Positions 16,596 through 24,904 of a stretch of 64,000 nucleotides of DNA are shown here, one piece after another (the stretch's first letter is position 1; the number at the start of each line of letters is the position of its first letter). The stretch lies in contig NZ_FMHU01000001.1 in assembly GCF_900091415.1 (NCBI RefSeq), positions 2,790,001 to 2,854,000 of the forward strand. The letters are read 5' to 3'. The DNA comes from Micromonospora inyonensis (lineage in GTDB: Bacteria > Actinomycetota > Actinomycetes > Mycobacteriales > Micromonosporaceae). The notes beneath the pieces are model-generated. The model saw only the letters and a list, made by a program, of their open reading frames with translations. It searched no databases and was not told the origin of the DNA. A program made the position numbers and the translations under genes.

Positions 16596-17684
16596 TCAGA
16601 TCGCCAGGGCGGCGCTGGCGGTGCTGTCGGCCGGGGGCGGCAGCAGCAGCGACGGCACCCCGTGGGCGGCCAGCGCGACCCGCAGCCGCTGCGTGTCGGC
16701 GCCGAACCGCACCAGGTCCGGCTGGCTGACCGGGGGAGCCGCCTCGCCGAGGACCAGTCCGGTCGCCGACGCCGGCCAGCCGGGGACGGCGGCCGTCAGC
16801 ACGGCGCGCGCCTCCTCGTCGGTGACCAGGGTGAAGACCGTGCCGGGCGCGAGCGAGTCGGCCACCGCGTCGATCGCCCGGCGCACCGCGGCCGGGTCGG
16901 CCGGCTCCGGGCCGGGGCCGTCGGCCAGCGTGGCGGCGGCGAGCATACCGGCGACCCTCGCCTCGGCCGTACCGAGCGCGAAGAGGTCCTGCTCGGCGTC
17001 CCGGACCAGCGCCCGTGCGCCCGGCCCGTCCGCCGCGCCCCCGCCGGTGAGGTAGCCACGCACCACCGCCACCGGCACCTGGTCGCACTTGCCCTTGATC
17101 AGCTCACCCGCGCCGGCCAGCTCGTCGACCACCGCCATCTGGGTGAGGTGCAGCTCGTTGCCGTACGGGTCGATCTCGCCCCGGTGGTCGCGGATGGCGG
17201 GCAGACCGGCGACACCGAGTGCCACGTCGGTCAGGCCGTTGCGCCAGGGGCGACCCATGGTGTCGCTGACGATCACCGCGACGTCCACGTCGTACCGCTC
17301 CCGCAGGGCCGCGCGCAGCGCGCGGGCTGAGGCGTCCGGGTCCTCGGGGAGCAGCACCAGCCGGGTCTTCTCCACGTTGGACGCGTCGATGCCGGCCGAG
17401 GCCATCACGAACCCATGGTGCGTCTGCACGATCCGGGTGGCTCCCCGGGTCGCCACCACCCGGGCGGTCTCGGCGGCGAGCACCTCGTCCCGGGCGGCGA
17501 GCCGCTCCGGCCCGTCCGCCGGGACGTCGACCAGCCGGCCCTCCGCCTTCGAGACGATCTTGCTGGTCACCACGAGGACGTCGCCGTCGCGCAACCACGG
17601 CGCGGCGGTCGCGATCAACGCGGCCAGGTCGTCGCCGGCGGTCACGTCGCCGATCCCGAGCACCGGCAGGATCTCCAACCTCAT
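16596..17684 (-). CDS. fbiB: Coenzyme F420-0:L-glutamate ligase (FbiB, without nitroreductase domain)
   Basis: Adds gamma-linked glutamates to F420-0 with GTP, the last step of F420 synthesis. The first 240 residues are a CofE-type ligase: VLVVTSKIVSKAEGRLVD, QTHHGFVMASAGIDASNV, VIVSDTMGRPWRNGLTDVAL and GKCDQVPVAVVRGYL. Mycobacterial FbiB has a second, FMN-binding nitroreductase domain (total about 448 residues), which reduces dehydro-F420. Here the C-terminal 120 residues are short, Ala-rich and do not look like that domain. The ATG overlaps the end of fbiA by four bases (ATGA), so translation is coupled. Confidence 0.92.
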   Translation of the reverse strand: MRLEILPVLGIGDVTAGDDLAALIATAAPWLRDGDVLVVTSKIVSKAEGRLVDVPADGPERLAARDEVLAAETARVVATRGATRIVQTHHGFVMASAGIDASNVEKTRLVLLPEDPDASARALRAALRERYDVDVAVIVSDTMGRPWRNGLTDVALGVAGLPAIRDHRGEIDPYGNELHLTQMAVVDELAGAGELIKGKCDQVPVAVVRGYLTGGGAADGPGARALVRDAEQDLFALGTAEARVAGMLAAATLADGPGPEPADPAAVRRAIDAVADSLAPGTVFTLVTDEEARAVLTAAVPGWPASATGLVLGEAAPPVSQPDLVRFGADTQRLRVALAAHGVPSLLLPPPADSTASAALAI

Positions 17685-18638
17685 GCCAGCCCCGCCAACT
17701 CCACGGCGGCGCGGACCATCTCCGCCGTCGTCGCCTCGTCGGTCATCCACAACGGCACCGCCCGCACCGCAACCTCCGGAACCGTCGCGCCCCCGTCCTC
17801 CGGGGCGACCAGCCAGCCGTCCAGCAGCCCGCCGGAGCGTCGCCCGCCGTAGAGGCGACCCACCCCGGCGGCGCTGCACTCCACGTCGAGCACGGCCAGA
17901 CAGCGGTCGGCCATCCCGCGCACCGGCGCGCCACCGATGATCGGCGAGACCCCGACCACCCGTCCGGGGGTGGCGGCCACCGCCTCCCGCAGCCCCGGTA
18001 CCGCCAGGACCGGTGCGATGCTCACCACCGGGTTGCTCGGCGCGACCAGCACCAGGTCGGCCGCACCGAGCGCGTCGAGGACCCCGGGCGCCGGCTTCGC
18101 GCTCTCCGCGCCGACGAAGACGAACCGGTGTGTGGGGATCTCGGCCCGATACCGCACCCACCACTCCTGGAAGTGGACCGCCTGTTGGCCGCCGTCGAGG
18201 TCGACCACCGCGTGGGTCTCCAGGCGGTCGTCGGTCGCCGGCAGCAGGCGTACGCCCGGCTGCCAGCGGGTGGCCAGCGCCGCGGTGACGGCGGAGAGCG
18301 GGTACCCGCCGTTGACCATGTTGGTGCGGACCAGGTGCGTGGCGATGTCCCGGTCTCCGAGGCCGAACCAGGTCGGCTCCGCTCCGTACGCGGCGAGTTC
18401 CGTCTTCACCGTCCAGGTCTCGTCGGCCCGCCCCCAGCCGCGCTGGGGGTCCGCGCCCCCACCGAGGGTGTAGAGCACGCTGTCCAGATCCGGGCAGATC
18501 TTGAGCCCGTGCAGGTAGAGGTCGTCGCCGACGTTGACCACGGCGGTCACCTCGGCATCCACCTCACGGGCGTACGCCCGGACGCCGAGCAGGAATCGGG
18601 CCCCCCCGATGCCACCGGCCAGAACCACGATGCGCATG
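17681..18638 (-). CDS. fbiA: 2-phospho-L-lactate transferase (FbiA/CofD)
   Basis: Transfers the phospholactyl or phosphoenolpyruvyl moiety from its GDP- or GPP-linked donor to the deazaflavin FO, giving F420-0 or its dehydro form. The protein is about 318 residues. It begins MRIVVLAGGIGGARFLLG, the CofD signature, then VVNVGDDLYLHGLKICPDLD, DRDIATHLVRTNMV and VAPSNPVVSIAPVL. The ATG at 18,638 was chosen from homology; the ATG at 18,647 adds three residues. It is first in the fbiA-fbiB operon and diverges from a membrane protein gene. Confidence 0.93.
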
Positions 18639-18738
18639 TCGACCATCTTCGCGCACGTGACGTCGTCGATCGGGCCTGGTCCGGAGAGACTAGGCTCACG
18701 TCGCACCTGTCCGACATCGCCCGAAGAGGGGGAGCCCC

Positions 18739-19872
18739 TTGACCAGCCCCGCCGAGCCCGCGTCGCCTCCCGACGCGCCGCAGGCCGCCCAGCACACCAA
18801 ACCACTCCGCGAACTCGTCGCCCTCGTGCTCCTCGGCGCGAACGCAGTGCTGCTCTTCGTCGGGTTGATCCGGCTGCTGGTGCCGATGTCGGAGTACAGC
18901 ACCCTGACCGGCCGCGCGGTGGGCGCCGTCCACACCTTCCTCGGCGTCGAGGCGATCGTCCTGCCGGTGCTGGCGTTCCTGCTCGCCACCCACGTCCAGC
19001 CGGCGGTGCCGAAGGCCAAGCAGATCACCCAGATCGCCCTGGTCGAGTACGCGGTGAGCGCCCTGCTCGGCGTACTGGCCTTCCTGATCGGCGTGATCGG
19101 CCAGCTCGCCGAGGGCGAGGTCGGCAACGCCTTCCTGCTCCTGCTGGAGTCGGTCGCCTTCCTGGCGGTGCTCGCGGTCGCCGCGGTCGTGGTGCACAAG
19201 GTGTGGCGGGCGCAGTACCACGTCCCCAAGCCGAAGCCGCAGCCGGGCGTGTACGGGCAGCCCCAGCCGGGCTGGCCGCAGCAGCAACAGCAGCAGGGCT
19301 ACCCGACCTACCCGGCCCAGCCCGGCCAGTACGGCACGCAGCCCGGTCAGTACGGTGCCCAGCCCGGCTACCCGGCCCCGCCGTACGGCCAGCCGAACCC
19401 CCAGTCCGCTCCGCCGTTCGGCAGCGCGCCGCAGTCGGCTCCGCCGTTCGGCACCGCGCCGCAGTCGGCTCCGCCGTTCGGTCAGCCGGGCACCCCGCCG
19501 CCCTTCGGCGGCGCGACCCCGTCGTACGGTGCCGCGCCGGTGGGCAACCCCCCTCCGGCCCCGGCCGGTGGCACCCCGTCCGCGCCTCCCTTCGGGCAGC
19601 CACCGTCGGCCGACCCGACGCAGGCGATTCCGCGTCAGGCGACCGAGTCCACCCCGGCCCCGGCGACGGGGGACGACAGCGACCGTACCCAGGTCGTCGG
19701 GTCGGGCGCGGACAGCGACCGTACCCAGGTCGTCGGGTCGGGCGCGGACAGCGACCGTACCCAGGTCGTCGGGTCGGGCGCGGACAGCGACCGTACCCAG
19801 GTCGTCGCGCCGGGCGCGGACAGTGACCGCACCCAGGCCGTTCCGCGCGACCCCGGGTCCGAGGCCCGCTGA
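18739..19872 (+). CDS. Membrane protein with Pro/Gln-rich, repeat-bearing tail
   Basis: A 377-residue protein. Residues 1-160 hold about four membrane segments (ELVALVLLGANAVLLFVGLI, TFLGVEAIVLPVLAFLLATH, ALVEYAVSALLGVLAFLIGV, NAFLLLLESVAFLAVLAVAA). Residues 170-300 are Pro/Gly/Gln/Tyr-rich with SAPPFG repeats. The end carries five repeats of S-D-R-T-Q-V-V-G-S-G-A-D or a close variant. Such tails are typical of actinobacterial membrane proteins with disordered cytoplasmic domains, and the Thr residues could be phosphorylated by Ser/Thr kinases (inference). The start is TTG 18,739 after GAGGGGGAG. Function unknown. Confidence 0.8.
   Translation: MTSPAEPASPPDAPQAAQHTKPLRELVALVLLGANAVLLFVGLIRLLVPMSEYSTLTGRAVGAVHTFLGVEAIVLPVLAFLLATHVQPAVPKAKQITQIALVEYAVSALLGVLAFLIGVIGQLAEGEVGNAFLLLLESVAFLAVLAVAAVVVHKVWRAQYHVPKPKPQPGVYGQPQPGWPQQQQQQGYPTYPAQPGQYGTQPGQYGAQPGYPAPPYGQPNPQSAPPFGSAPQSAPPFGTAPQSAPPFGQPGTPPPFGGATPSYGAAPVGNPPPAPAGGTPSAPPFGQPPSADPTQAIPRQATESTPAPATGDDSDRTQVVGSGADSDRTQVVGSGADSDRTQVVGSGADSDRTQVVAPGADSDRTQAVPRDPGSEAR
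19675..19845 (+). repeat. 36-bp in-frame tandem repeat
   Basis: Units of 36 bp begin at 19,675, 19,711, 19,747 and 19,783, with a partial fifth copy from 19,819. The first three look identical and the later ones differ by a few bases. Each encodes D-S-D-R-T-Q-V-V-G-S-G-A in the tail of the preceding membrane protein. The near identity implies recent expansion and likely length variation between strains. Confidence 0.9.
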
Positions 19873-19942
19873 CCCCCGGTTTGACCTGACGCACCTCCCG
19901 CTGTTGCGGCCCGGTCGGGGCCGGCCCACGTCCCACCGGACG

Positions 19943-19978
19943 TCGACCGGCCCCGGACCTCTTTCGGGGCCGGGTCGA
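19943..19978. terminator. GC-rich hairpin before fbiC
   Basis: The arms TCGACCGGCCCCG (19,943-19,955) and CGGGGCCGGGTCGA (19,965-19,978) pair with a one-base bulge over the loop GACCTCTTT. It lies about 70 bp after the membrane protein stop and 64 bp before fbiC, so it probably insulates fbiC from upstream transcription. Confidence 0.55.
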
Positions 19979-20041
19979 CCGGTGCGACGCGGCGGGGGAG
20001 GACGGCGCGGCCGGGGGAGCGCACCGGGATAGGGTTGTGGA

Positions 20042-22600
20042 ATGCGGGAGGACACCGAGGCGGGCGCGACCGGCGGGGCGGACAGGACGGCCGGCGGGTC
20101 GGCCACCGCGCCCACGATGACCGGGACGGGCGTGCATCGAGCCCTGCGCCGCGCGTCGACCGGCCGGGCGCTGGACGTCGACGAGGCGGTCGCACTGCTG
20201 ACCGCTCGCGGCGACGCCCTGGCGGAACTGTTCGCCGTCGCCGCCGGCCTCCGCGACGCCGGGCTGCGCGAGGCCGGCCGTCCCGGTGTGGTCACCTTCT
20301 CCAAGAAGGTCTTCGTCCCGTTGACCCGGCTCTGCCGGGACCGCTGCCACTACTGCACCTTCGCCACCGTCCCGCACCGGCTCCCGGCGGCCTTCCTCGA
20401 CCGGGACGAGGTGCTCGCGATCGCCCGCGAGGGCGCGGCGCAGGGCTGCAAGGAGGCCCTGTTCACCCTCGGCGACCGGCCCGAGGAGCGTTGGCCGGCG
20501 GCCCGGCGTTGGCTGGACGAGCGTGGCTACGACTCCACCCTGGACTACCTGCGGGCCTGCGCGGTGGCGGTGCTCGAGGAGACCGGGCTGCTGCCGCACC
20601 TGAACCCGGGCGTGCTCTCCTGGTCGGAGCTGCAACGGCTCAAGCCGGTCGCGCCGAGCATGGGCATGATGCTGGAGACCACCGCCACCCGGCTCTGGTC
20701 GGAGCCCGGGGGCCCGCACTTCGGCTCGCCGGACAAGGAGCCGGCGGTGCGGCTGCGGGTGCTCGACGACGCCGGGCGGGTCGGGGTCCCGTTCACCACC
20801 GGCATCCTGATCGGCATCGGCGAGACCCTCGCCGAGCGGGTGGACGCGCTCTTCGCGATCCGGAGGGCGCACCGCGAGTACGGCCACCTCCAGGAGGTGA
20901 TCGTGCAGAACTTCCGCGCCAAGCCGGACACCGCGATGCGCGGCATGCCCGACGCGGAGCTGCACGACCTCGCCGCCACGGTGGCGGTGGCCCGGGTGCT
21001 GCTCGGCCCGAAGACCCGGATCCAGGCTCCGCCGAACCTCATCGCCGGCGAGTACGACCTGCTGCTGCGGGCCGGCATCGACGACTGGGGCGGGGTCTCC
21101 CCGGTGACCCCGGACCACGTCAACCCGGAGCGCCCCTGGCCGCAGCTCGACGAGCTGGCCAAGCACACCGCCGCCGCCGGGTTCACGTTGCGCGAGCGGT
21201 TGACGGTCTACCCGGAGTACGTCCGGGCCGGTGACCCGTGGCTGGATCCGCGCCTGCTGCCGCACGTGACCGCCCTCGCCGACCCGGAGACCGGGCTCGC
21301 CGTCGAGGCGGCCCGCCCCGTGGGCCGACCGTGGCAGGAGCCGGAGGAGACCAACGGCGGGCGGGTCGACCTGCACGCCACCATCGACACCACCGGCCGG
21401 ACCGGCGACCGGCGGGGCGACTTCGACAGCGTCTACGGCGACTGGGCGCAGGTCGCCACCCGGGTCACCGCGGCGGTCACCGCCGCAGGCGGCGACGCGG
21501 ACCTGCGTACCGGACTGCGGTTGGCCGCCGACGATCCGGCGGCGCTGCTGGACCCCCGGCACGCCGACGCGGCGCTGGCGCTGTTCGCGGCGGACGGCGC
21601 GGCGCTGGACGCGCTCTGCCGGCTCGCCGACGACGTGCGCCGCGACACCGTCGGCGACGACGTGACCTACGTGGTCAACCGCAACATCAACTTCTCGAAC
21701 GTCTGCTACGTGGGCTGCCGGTTCTGTGCGTTCGCCCAGCGTGAGCGGGATGCCGACGCCTACCGCCTCTCCGTCGGGCAGGTGGCCGACCGGGCCGAGG
21801 AGGCATGGGCGACCGGCGCGACCGAGGTCTGCATGCAGGGCGGCATCGACCCGAAGCTGCCGGTGAGCGTCTACCCGGACCTGGTCCGGGCGATCAAGCA
21901 ACGGGTGCCGGGGATGCACGTGCACGCCTTCTCCCCGATGGAGGTGGTCACCGCCGCGGCGAAGGCGGGCGTGTCCATCCGGGACTGGCTGGGGCAGTTG
22001 CGCGAGGCTGGTCTGGACACCATCCCGGGCACCGCCGCGGAGATCCTTGACGACGAGGTGCGCTGGGTGCTCACCAAGGGCAAACTGCCCACCGCCGCCT
22101 GGGTCGAGGTGGTGACCACCGCCCACGAGCTGGGCATCCGGTCCAGCTCCACGATGATGTACGGCCACGTCGACCACCCGGCGCACTGGCTGGCCCACTT
22201 CCGGGTGCTGGCCGGGGTGCAGGACCGCACCGGCGGGTTCACCGAGTTCGTGGCGCTGCCGTTCGTCCACACCAACGCGCCCATCTACCTCGCCGGCATC
22301 GCCCGTCCCGGACCCACCTGGCGGGAGAACCGGGTGGTGCACGCGATGGCCCGGCTGCTGCTGCACGGTCGGATCGGCAACATCCAGTGCTCCTGGGTGA
22401 AACTCGGCGACGAGGGCACGGTGACGATGCTGCGCGGTGGCTGCAACGACCTGGGCGGCACGTTGATGGAGGAGACGATTTCCCGGATGGCCGGCTCCGG
22501 CAACGGGTCGGCGCGTACCGAGGAACAGTTACGCGCCATCGCCGCCGCGGCGGGTCGCCCGGCCCGGCGGCGGAGCACGGCCTACGGTCGACCGTCCTGA
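20042..22600 (+). CDS. fbiC: FO synthase, fused CofG-CofH (FbiC)
   Basis: A bifunctional radical-SAM enzyme that builds FO (7,8-didemethyl-8-hydroxy-5-deazariboflavin), the chromophore of F420, from tyrosine and a ribityl-diaminouracil. The 852-residue length fits actinobacterial FbiC. The CofG half has its iron-sulfur motif at Cys98, Cys102 and Cys105 ([11 protein letters not shown]). The CofH half has Cys555, Cys559 and Cys562 ([12 protein letters not shown]). Other landmarks are [20 protein letters not shown] and [16 protein letters not shown]. It lies 1.4 kb from fbiA, so all core F420 genes except fbiD (CofC-type) are together here. Confidence 0.95.
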   Translation: MREDTEAGATGGADRTAGGSATAPTMTGTGVHRALRRASTGRALDVDEAVALLTARGDALAELFAVAAGLRDAGLREAGRPGVVTFSKKVFVPLTRLCRDRCHYCTFATVPHRLPAAFLDRDEVLAIAREGAAQGCKEALFTLGDRPEERWPAARRWLDERGYDSTLDYLRACAVAVLEETGLLPHLNPGVLSWSELQRLKPVAPSMGMMLETTATRLWSEPGGPHFGSPDKEPAVRLRVLDDAGRVGVPFTTGILIGIGETLAERVDALFAIRRAHREYGHLQEVIVQNFRAKPDTAMRGMPDAELHDLAATVAVARVLLGPKTRIQAPPNLIAGEYDLLLRAGIDDWGGVSPVTPDHVNPERPWPQLDELAKHTAAAGFTLRERLTVYPEYVRAGDPWLDPRLLPHVTALADPETGLAVEAARPVGRPWQEPEETNGGRVDLHATIDTTGRTGDRRGDFDSVYGDWAQVATRVTAAVTAAGGDADLRTGLRLAADDPAALLDPRHADAALALFAADGAALDALCRLADDVRRDTVGDDVTYVVNRNINFSNVCYVGCRFCAFAQRERDADAYRLSVGQVADRAEEAWATGATEVCMQGGIDPKLPVSVYPDLVRAIKQRVPGMHVHAFSPMEVVTAAAKAGVSIRDWLGQLREAGLDTIPGTAAEILDDEVRWVLTKGKLPTAAWVEVVTTAHELGIRSSSTMMYGHVDHPAHWLAHFRVLAGVQDRTGGFTEFVALPFVHTNAPIYLAGIARPGPTWRENRVVHAMARLLLHGRIGNIQCSWVKLGDEGTVTMLRGGCNDLGGTLMEETISRMAGSGNGSARTEEQLRAIAAAAGRPARRRSTAYGRPS

Positions 22601-22954
22601 CTGGTGAACCCTCCCGGGCCGGCGACGGTTACGGCACCGCCGGGAAGGGGATGCCGGGGAGGCCGTGCGCCTCGTCATCCGTACTCGACGGGAGTTCCGA
22701 ACGACGGTGTTCCCGGCGGGACGGTCCGCTGTCGGCCGCTCTCCGGAAGGCCGTACCGTTTGGCGGGACGAAACACGTCTCACGCCAGCGTGGCCCGGCC
22801 CGGGTTGGGCCGGGAAAGCGGTCGCCATCAGCAGGGAACTCGTGCTGTCGGGTGCGGCGCTGGCCCGGGGTATCCGTCCACATGGTGGGCTCCGGGTGAG
22901 TGCCGGCCGGGGCTCGACGGGCGGTGTCGCGGAAGTCGCGTTAACCTGTGCCCC

Positions 22955-22975
22955 ACCAAGATCGCTGATCTTGGT
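22955..22975. promoter_or_regulatory. Perfect hairpin or operator
   Basis: The arms ACCAAGATC (22,955-22,963) and GATCTTGGT (22,967-22,975) are perfectly complementary across a three-base loop GCT. It lies 355 bp after fbiC and 340 bp before whiB. It could be a terminator of an upstream transcript or a binding site for a dimeric repressor. Confidence 0.4.
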
Positions 22976-23185
22976 ACGGGTTCTCCGACCGTCCTCGTCG
23001 GCGGTGCGGTCCGGGCCGGACGGTGGAGCGCCACGGGAGAAATCTCGGCCAACTCGCCGGAGAGGGCGTTACTCCTCAGGGGTCTGAATCGATAGGGCAG
23101 GTTGCGGGGTCGGGCGGCGCGGATGGCCGTCCGGAGCGTGTCGGGAGGGCGACTCCAATATCAAGTTCGGCTTGACGGCGCACGC

Positions 23186-23201
23186 ATTACACGCGTGTAA
23201 T
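23186..23201. promoter_or_regulatory. 16-bp palindrome in the whiB upstream region
   Basis: ATTACACGCGTGTAAT is a perfect palindrome 115 bp before the whiB start. The half-site TTACAC fits the T-n-A-C-n-C half of the BldD box of Streptomyces, but the halves are two bases apart rather than one. It is very probably an operator for a dimeric regulator; the regulator's identity is inference. Confidence 0.55.
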
Positions 23202-23315
23202 TTGAATGGGGTTGTCTACACCGAGCGCGGCAAATCGGTACCGGAGGGACAAACGCGCCTTTCCGCGTGGGGGTTGCAGCGGCGATGACGCCGGTGCGCG
23301 ACAAGGAGGCATGCG

Positions 23316-23573
23316 ATGGACGGCCAGCTTGAGGTGGCCGACCTGCTCGGAAACGCGCCGGAGTGGCAGGAGCGGGCGCTGTGCTCGCAGACCGATCCGG
23401 AGGCGTTCTTCCCCGAGAAGGGCGGCTCGACCCGCGAGGCGAAGCGGATCTGTTCCCGATGCGAGGTCAAGACGGAGTGCCTGGAGTACGCGCTCGGTCA
23501 CGACGAGCGGTTCGGGATCTGGGGTGGGCTCTCCGAGCGGGAGCGCCGCAAGCTCAAGCGGCGGGTGGCCTGA
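23316..23573 (+). CDS. whiB2: WhiB-family iron-sulfur regulator (WhiB2/WhmD type)
   Basis: An 85-residue Wbl protein that binds a [4Fe-4S] cluster through Cys23, Cys46, Cys49 and Cys55 and works with the principal sigma factor on promoters for septation and sporulation genes. The C-terminal turn GIWGGLSERERRKLKRR supplies the sigma-contacting loop and the basic DNA-binding tail. The sequence (WQERALCSQTDPEAFFPEKG) is closest to mycobacterial WhiB2/WhmD and Streptomyces WhiB. The ATG has AAGGAGG six bases upstream. A 16-bp palindrome lies 115 bp upstream. Neighbouring Rv3259- and Rv3258c-like genes match the mycobacterial order. Confidence 0.93.
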   Translation: MDGQLEVADLLGNAPEWQERALCSQTDPEAFFPEKGGSTREAKRICSRCEVKTECLEYALGHDERFGIWGGLSERERRKLKRRVA

Positions 23574-23638
23574 CGATTTCCGTGCCGGGCGGTGGGGGCC
23601 GCCCGGTCCGGCCCCCGGTGGACCGGCGAGTCGACCAC

Positions 23639-24088
23639 TCAGGCCAGTTCGTCGGGGTCGACCCCGAGCAGATTCGCGACCTGCTCGATGATGACATCGT
23701 GGACCAGATCGGCGAGATCCTCCCGGTCCATCGCGCGGAACTCCAGGGGACGTCGGTAGAGCACGATCCGCGGCGGGATCTCCTGCCGGCCGGGACGCCC
23801 CGGCAGCAGTCGGGCGAGGGGTACCCCCCCGTCCTCCAGCACGTCCGAGTCGTAGACGTTGAGATCCGGGGGCACGTCCTCGACGGCGAACTCGACCCCG
23901 GCCAGTTCCTTGGCGAAGCGGCGCTCCAACGTCTCCACCGTATCGAGCACGAGGTCGTCGAAGACCTCCGCCTTCGTCCGCGCCAGCGGGACGGTCGCCG
24001 GGACCAGCCGCCCGCGCAGACCGCGGCCGTGCCGGTCGCGGTGCACCCGCCGACCGGAGCCGGGGCGGCGGTGTTCCGGACTGGTCAT
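23639..24088 (-). CDS. Rv3259-like metallopeptidase-family protein with degenerate active site
   Basis: A 149-residue protein of the small zincin-like family seen next to whiB2 in actinobacteria. The body reads FDDLVLDTVETLERRFAKEL, VEFAVEDVPPDLNVYDSDVL, PPRIVLYRRPLEFRAMDRED. Where zincins have HExxH, this protein has H-D-V-I-I-E-Q-V-A-N-L-L-G, so the second histidine and the glutamate are not in place and peptidase activity is doubtful. The first 40 residues are very basic. The ATG at 24,088 fits the homology. It diverges from the DUF3499 gene. Confidence 0.78.
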   Translation of the reverse strand: MTSPEHRRPGSGRRVHRDRHGRGLRGRLVPATVPLARTKAEVFDDLVLDTVETLERRFAKELAGVEFAVEDVPPDLNVYDSDVLEDGGVPLARLLPGRPGRQEIPPRIVLYRRPLEFRAMDREDLADLVHDVIIEQVANLLGVDPDELA

Positions 24089-24285
24089 GGGGCAAGGGTA
24101 GTCCCCATCCCCGCTGGCCTGCCGCTCCGGCACTCCCGGGAGCGCCGGCCCGGGTGTGTCGCGCCCGTTGTGCGGCGATCTCTCCCGTCGTCGGCGTCCC
24201 CGGCGGCCGAATTGTGATCTCGGTGACGGGCGTGTCGCACCGTGAACCAGTGCGGCGGACCCGGTAATGGAGATACCCTGCCGCC

Positions 24286-24657
24286 GTGAGGTCACCACGG
24301 CGCTGCTCCAGAAACGGCTGCCCCCGGCAAGCGGTCGCCACATTGACCTATGTCTACAACGAGTCGACCGCCGTCGTCGGTCCGCTCGCGGCCTTCGCCG
24401 AGCCGCACACGTACGACCTCTGCGAGCCGCACGCCCGGAACCTCACCGCCCCCCGGGGCTGGGACGTCGTCCGGCACGAGGGTGAGTTCGAACCACCCCC
24501 GCCCACCACCGACGACCTGGTGGCCCTCGCCGAGGCGGTCCGCGAGGCCGCGCGCCCCGCGCCCCGCCCGCCGCAGGAGCCCTCGCGCCAGGACCAGCCC
24601 CAGACGCCCCAGACCGGGCGCCGGGGCCACCTCCGCGTCATTCCGCCCACCCACTGA
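24286..24657 (+). CDS. DUF3499 family protein (Rv3258c-like)
   Basis: A 123-residue actinobacterial protein. The N-terminus S-P-R-R-C-S-R-N-G-C-P-R-Q-A-V-A-T-L-T-Y-V-Y contains two cysteines, and CEPHARNLTAPRGW follows. Together these look like a small zinc-binding fold. The C-terminal third is Pro/Gln/Arg-rich and probably disordered. The GTG at 24,286 lacks a ribosome site, and the AT-rich TAATGGAGATACCC stretch just upstream suggests a leaderless transcript. In mycobacteria the equivalent gene sits directly before manB; here the next 28 kb are unrelated genes. Confidence 0.85.
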   Translation: MRSPRRCSRNGCPRQAVATLTYVYNESTAVVGPLAAFAEPHTYDLCEPHARNLTAPRGWDVVRHEGEFEPPPPTTDDLVALAEAVREAARPAPRPPQEPSRQDQPQTPQTGRRGHLRVIPPTH

Positions 24658-24904
24658 CCCACCCTCTCCCCGCGCACCGTCCTTCCCGCGCGCCGTCCTC
24701 TGCCCGCGCCCCGGCACCGGCGTACGGACGCCGAGGGGGCGGCGTCGTGGAGCCGGCGGAGCCCGCAGACGGGCCCGGCGGACGGCGGAGATCCGCCGCG
24801 CGGGGCCGGAACTATCCTGTTGGCGGTTGGTCATCGCGGACTTCCTCCCGGTGGACGGTGGTCACCCTCGCCCCTCGCCGACGACGACCCCAAGGAGCCG
24901 TCAC

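Larger units (their letters stand above)
22601..23315. other. Long intergenic region upstream of whiB
   Basis: No protein gene is supported in these 715 bp. Open frames exist but lack normal codon bias and ribosome sites. Two palindromes stand out: a hairpin with 9-bp arms ACCAAGATC/GATCTTGGT (22,955-22,975) and a 16-bp perfect palindrome ATTACACGCGTGTAAT (23,186-23,201). The region is long for this genome and probably holds several whiB promoters and control sites. Confidence 0.5.

Noticed and set aside
19675..19845. CRISPR-like array
   Set aside because: The units are contiguous, in frame and code for protein repeats, with no spacers.
19025..22366. Long minus-strand open frame opposite fbiC and the repeat-tailed membrane protein
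   Set aside because: Low-complexity Arg/Ala/Gly composition and no ribosome site. FbiC on the plus strand explains the region.
22604..23095. Possible 163-residue protein between fbiC and whiB
   Set aside because: Codon usage is not typical, there is no ribosome site, and overlapping frames are equally open.
23186..23201. Canonical BldD box
   Set aside because: Half-sites match but spacing is two bases instead of one, so it is reported only as BldD-like.
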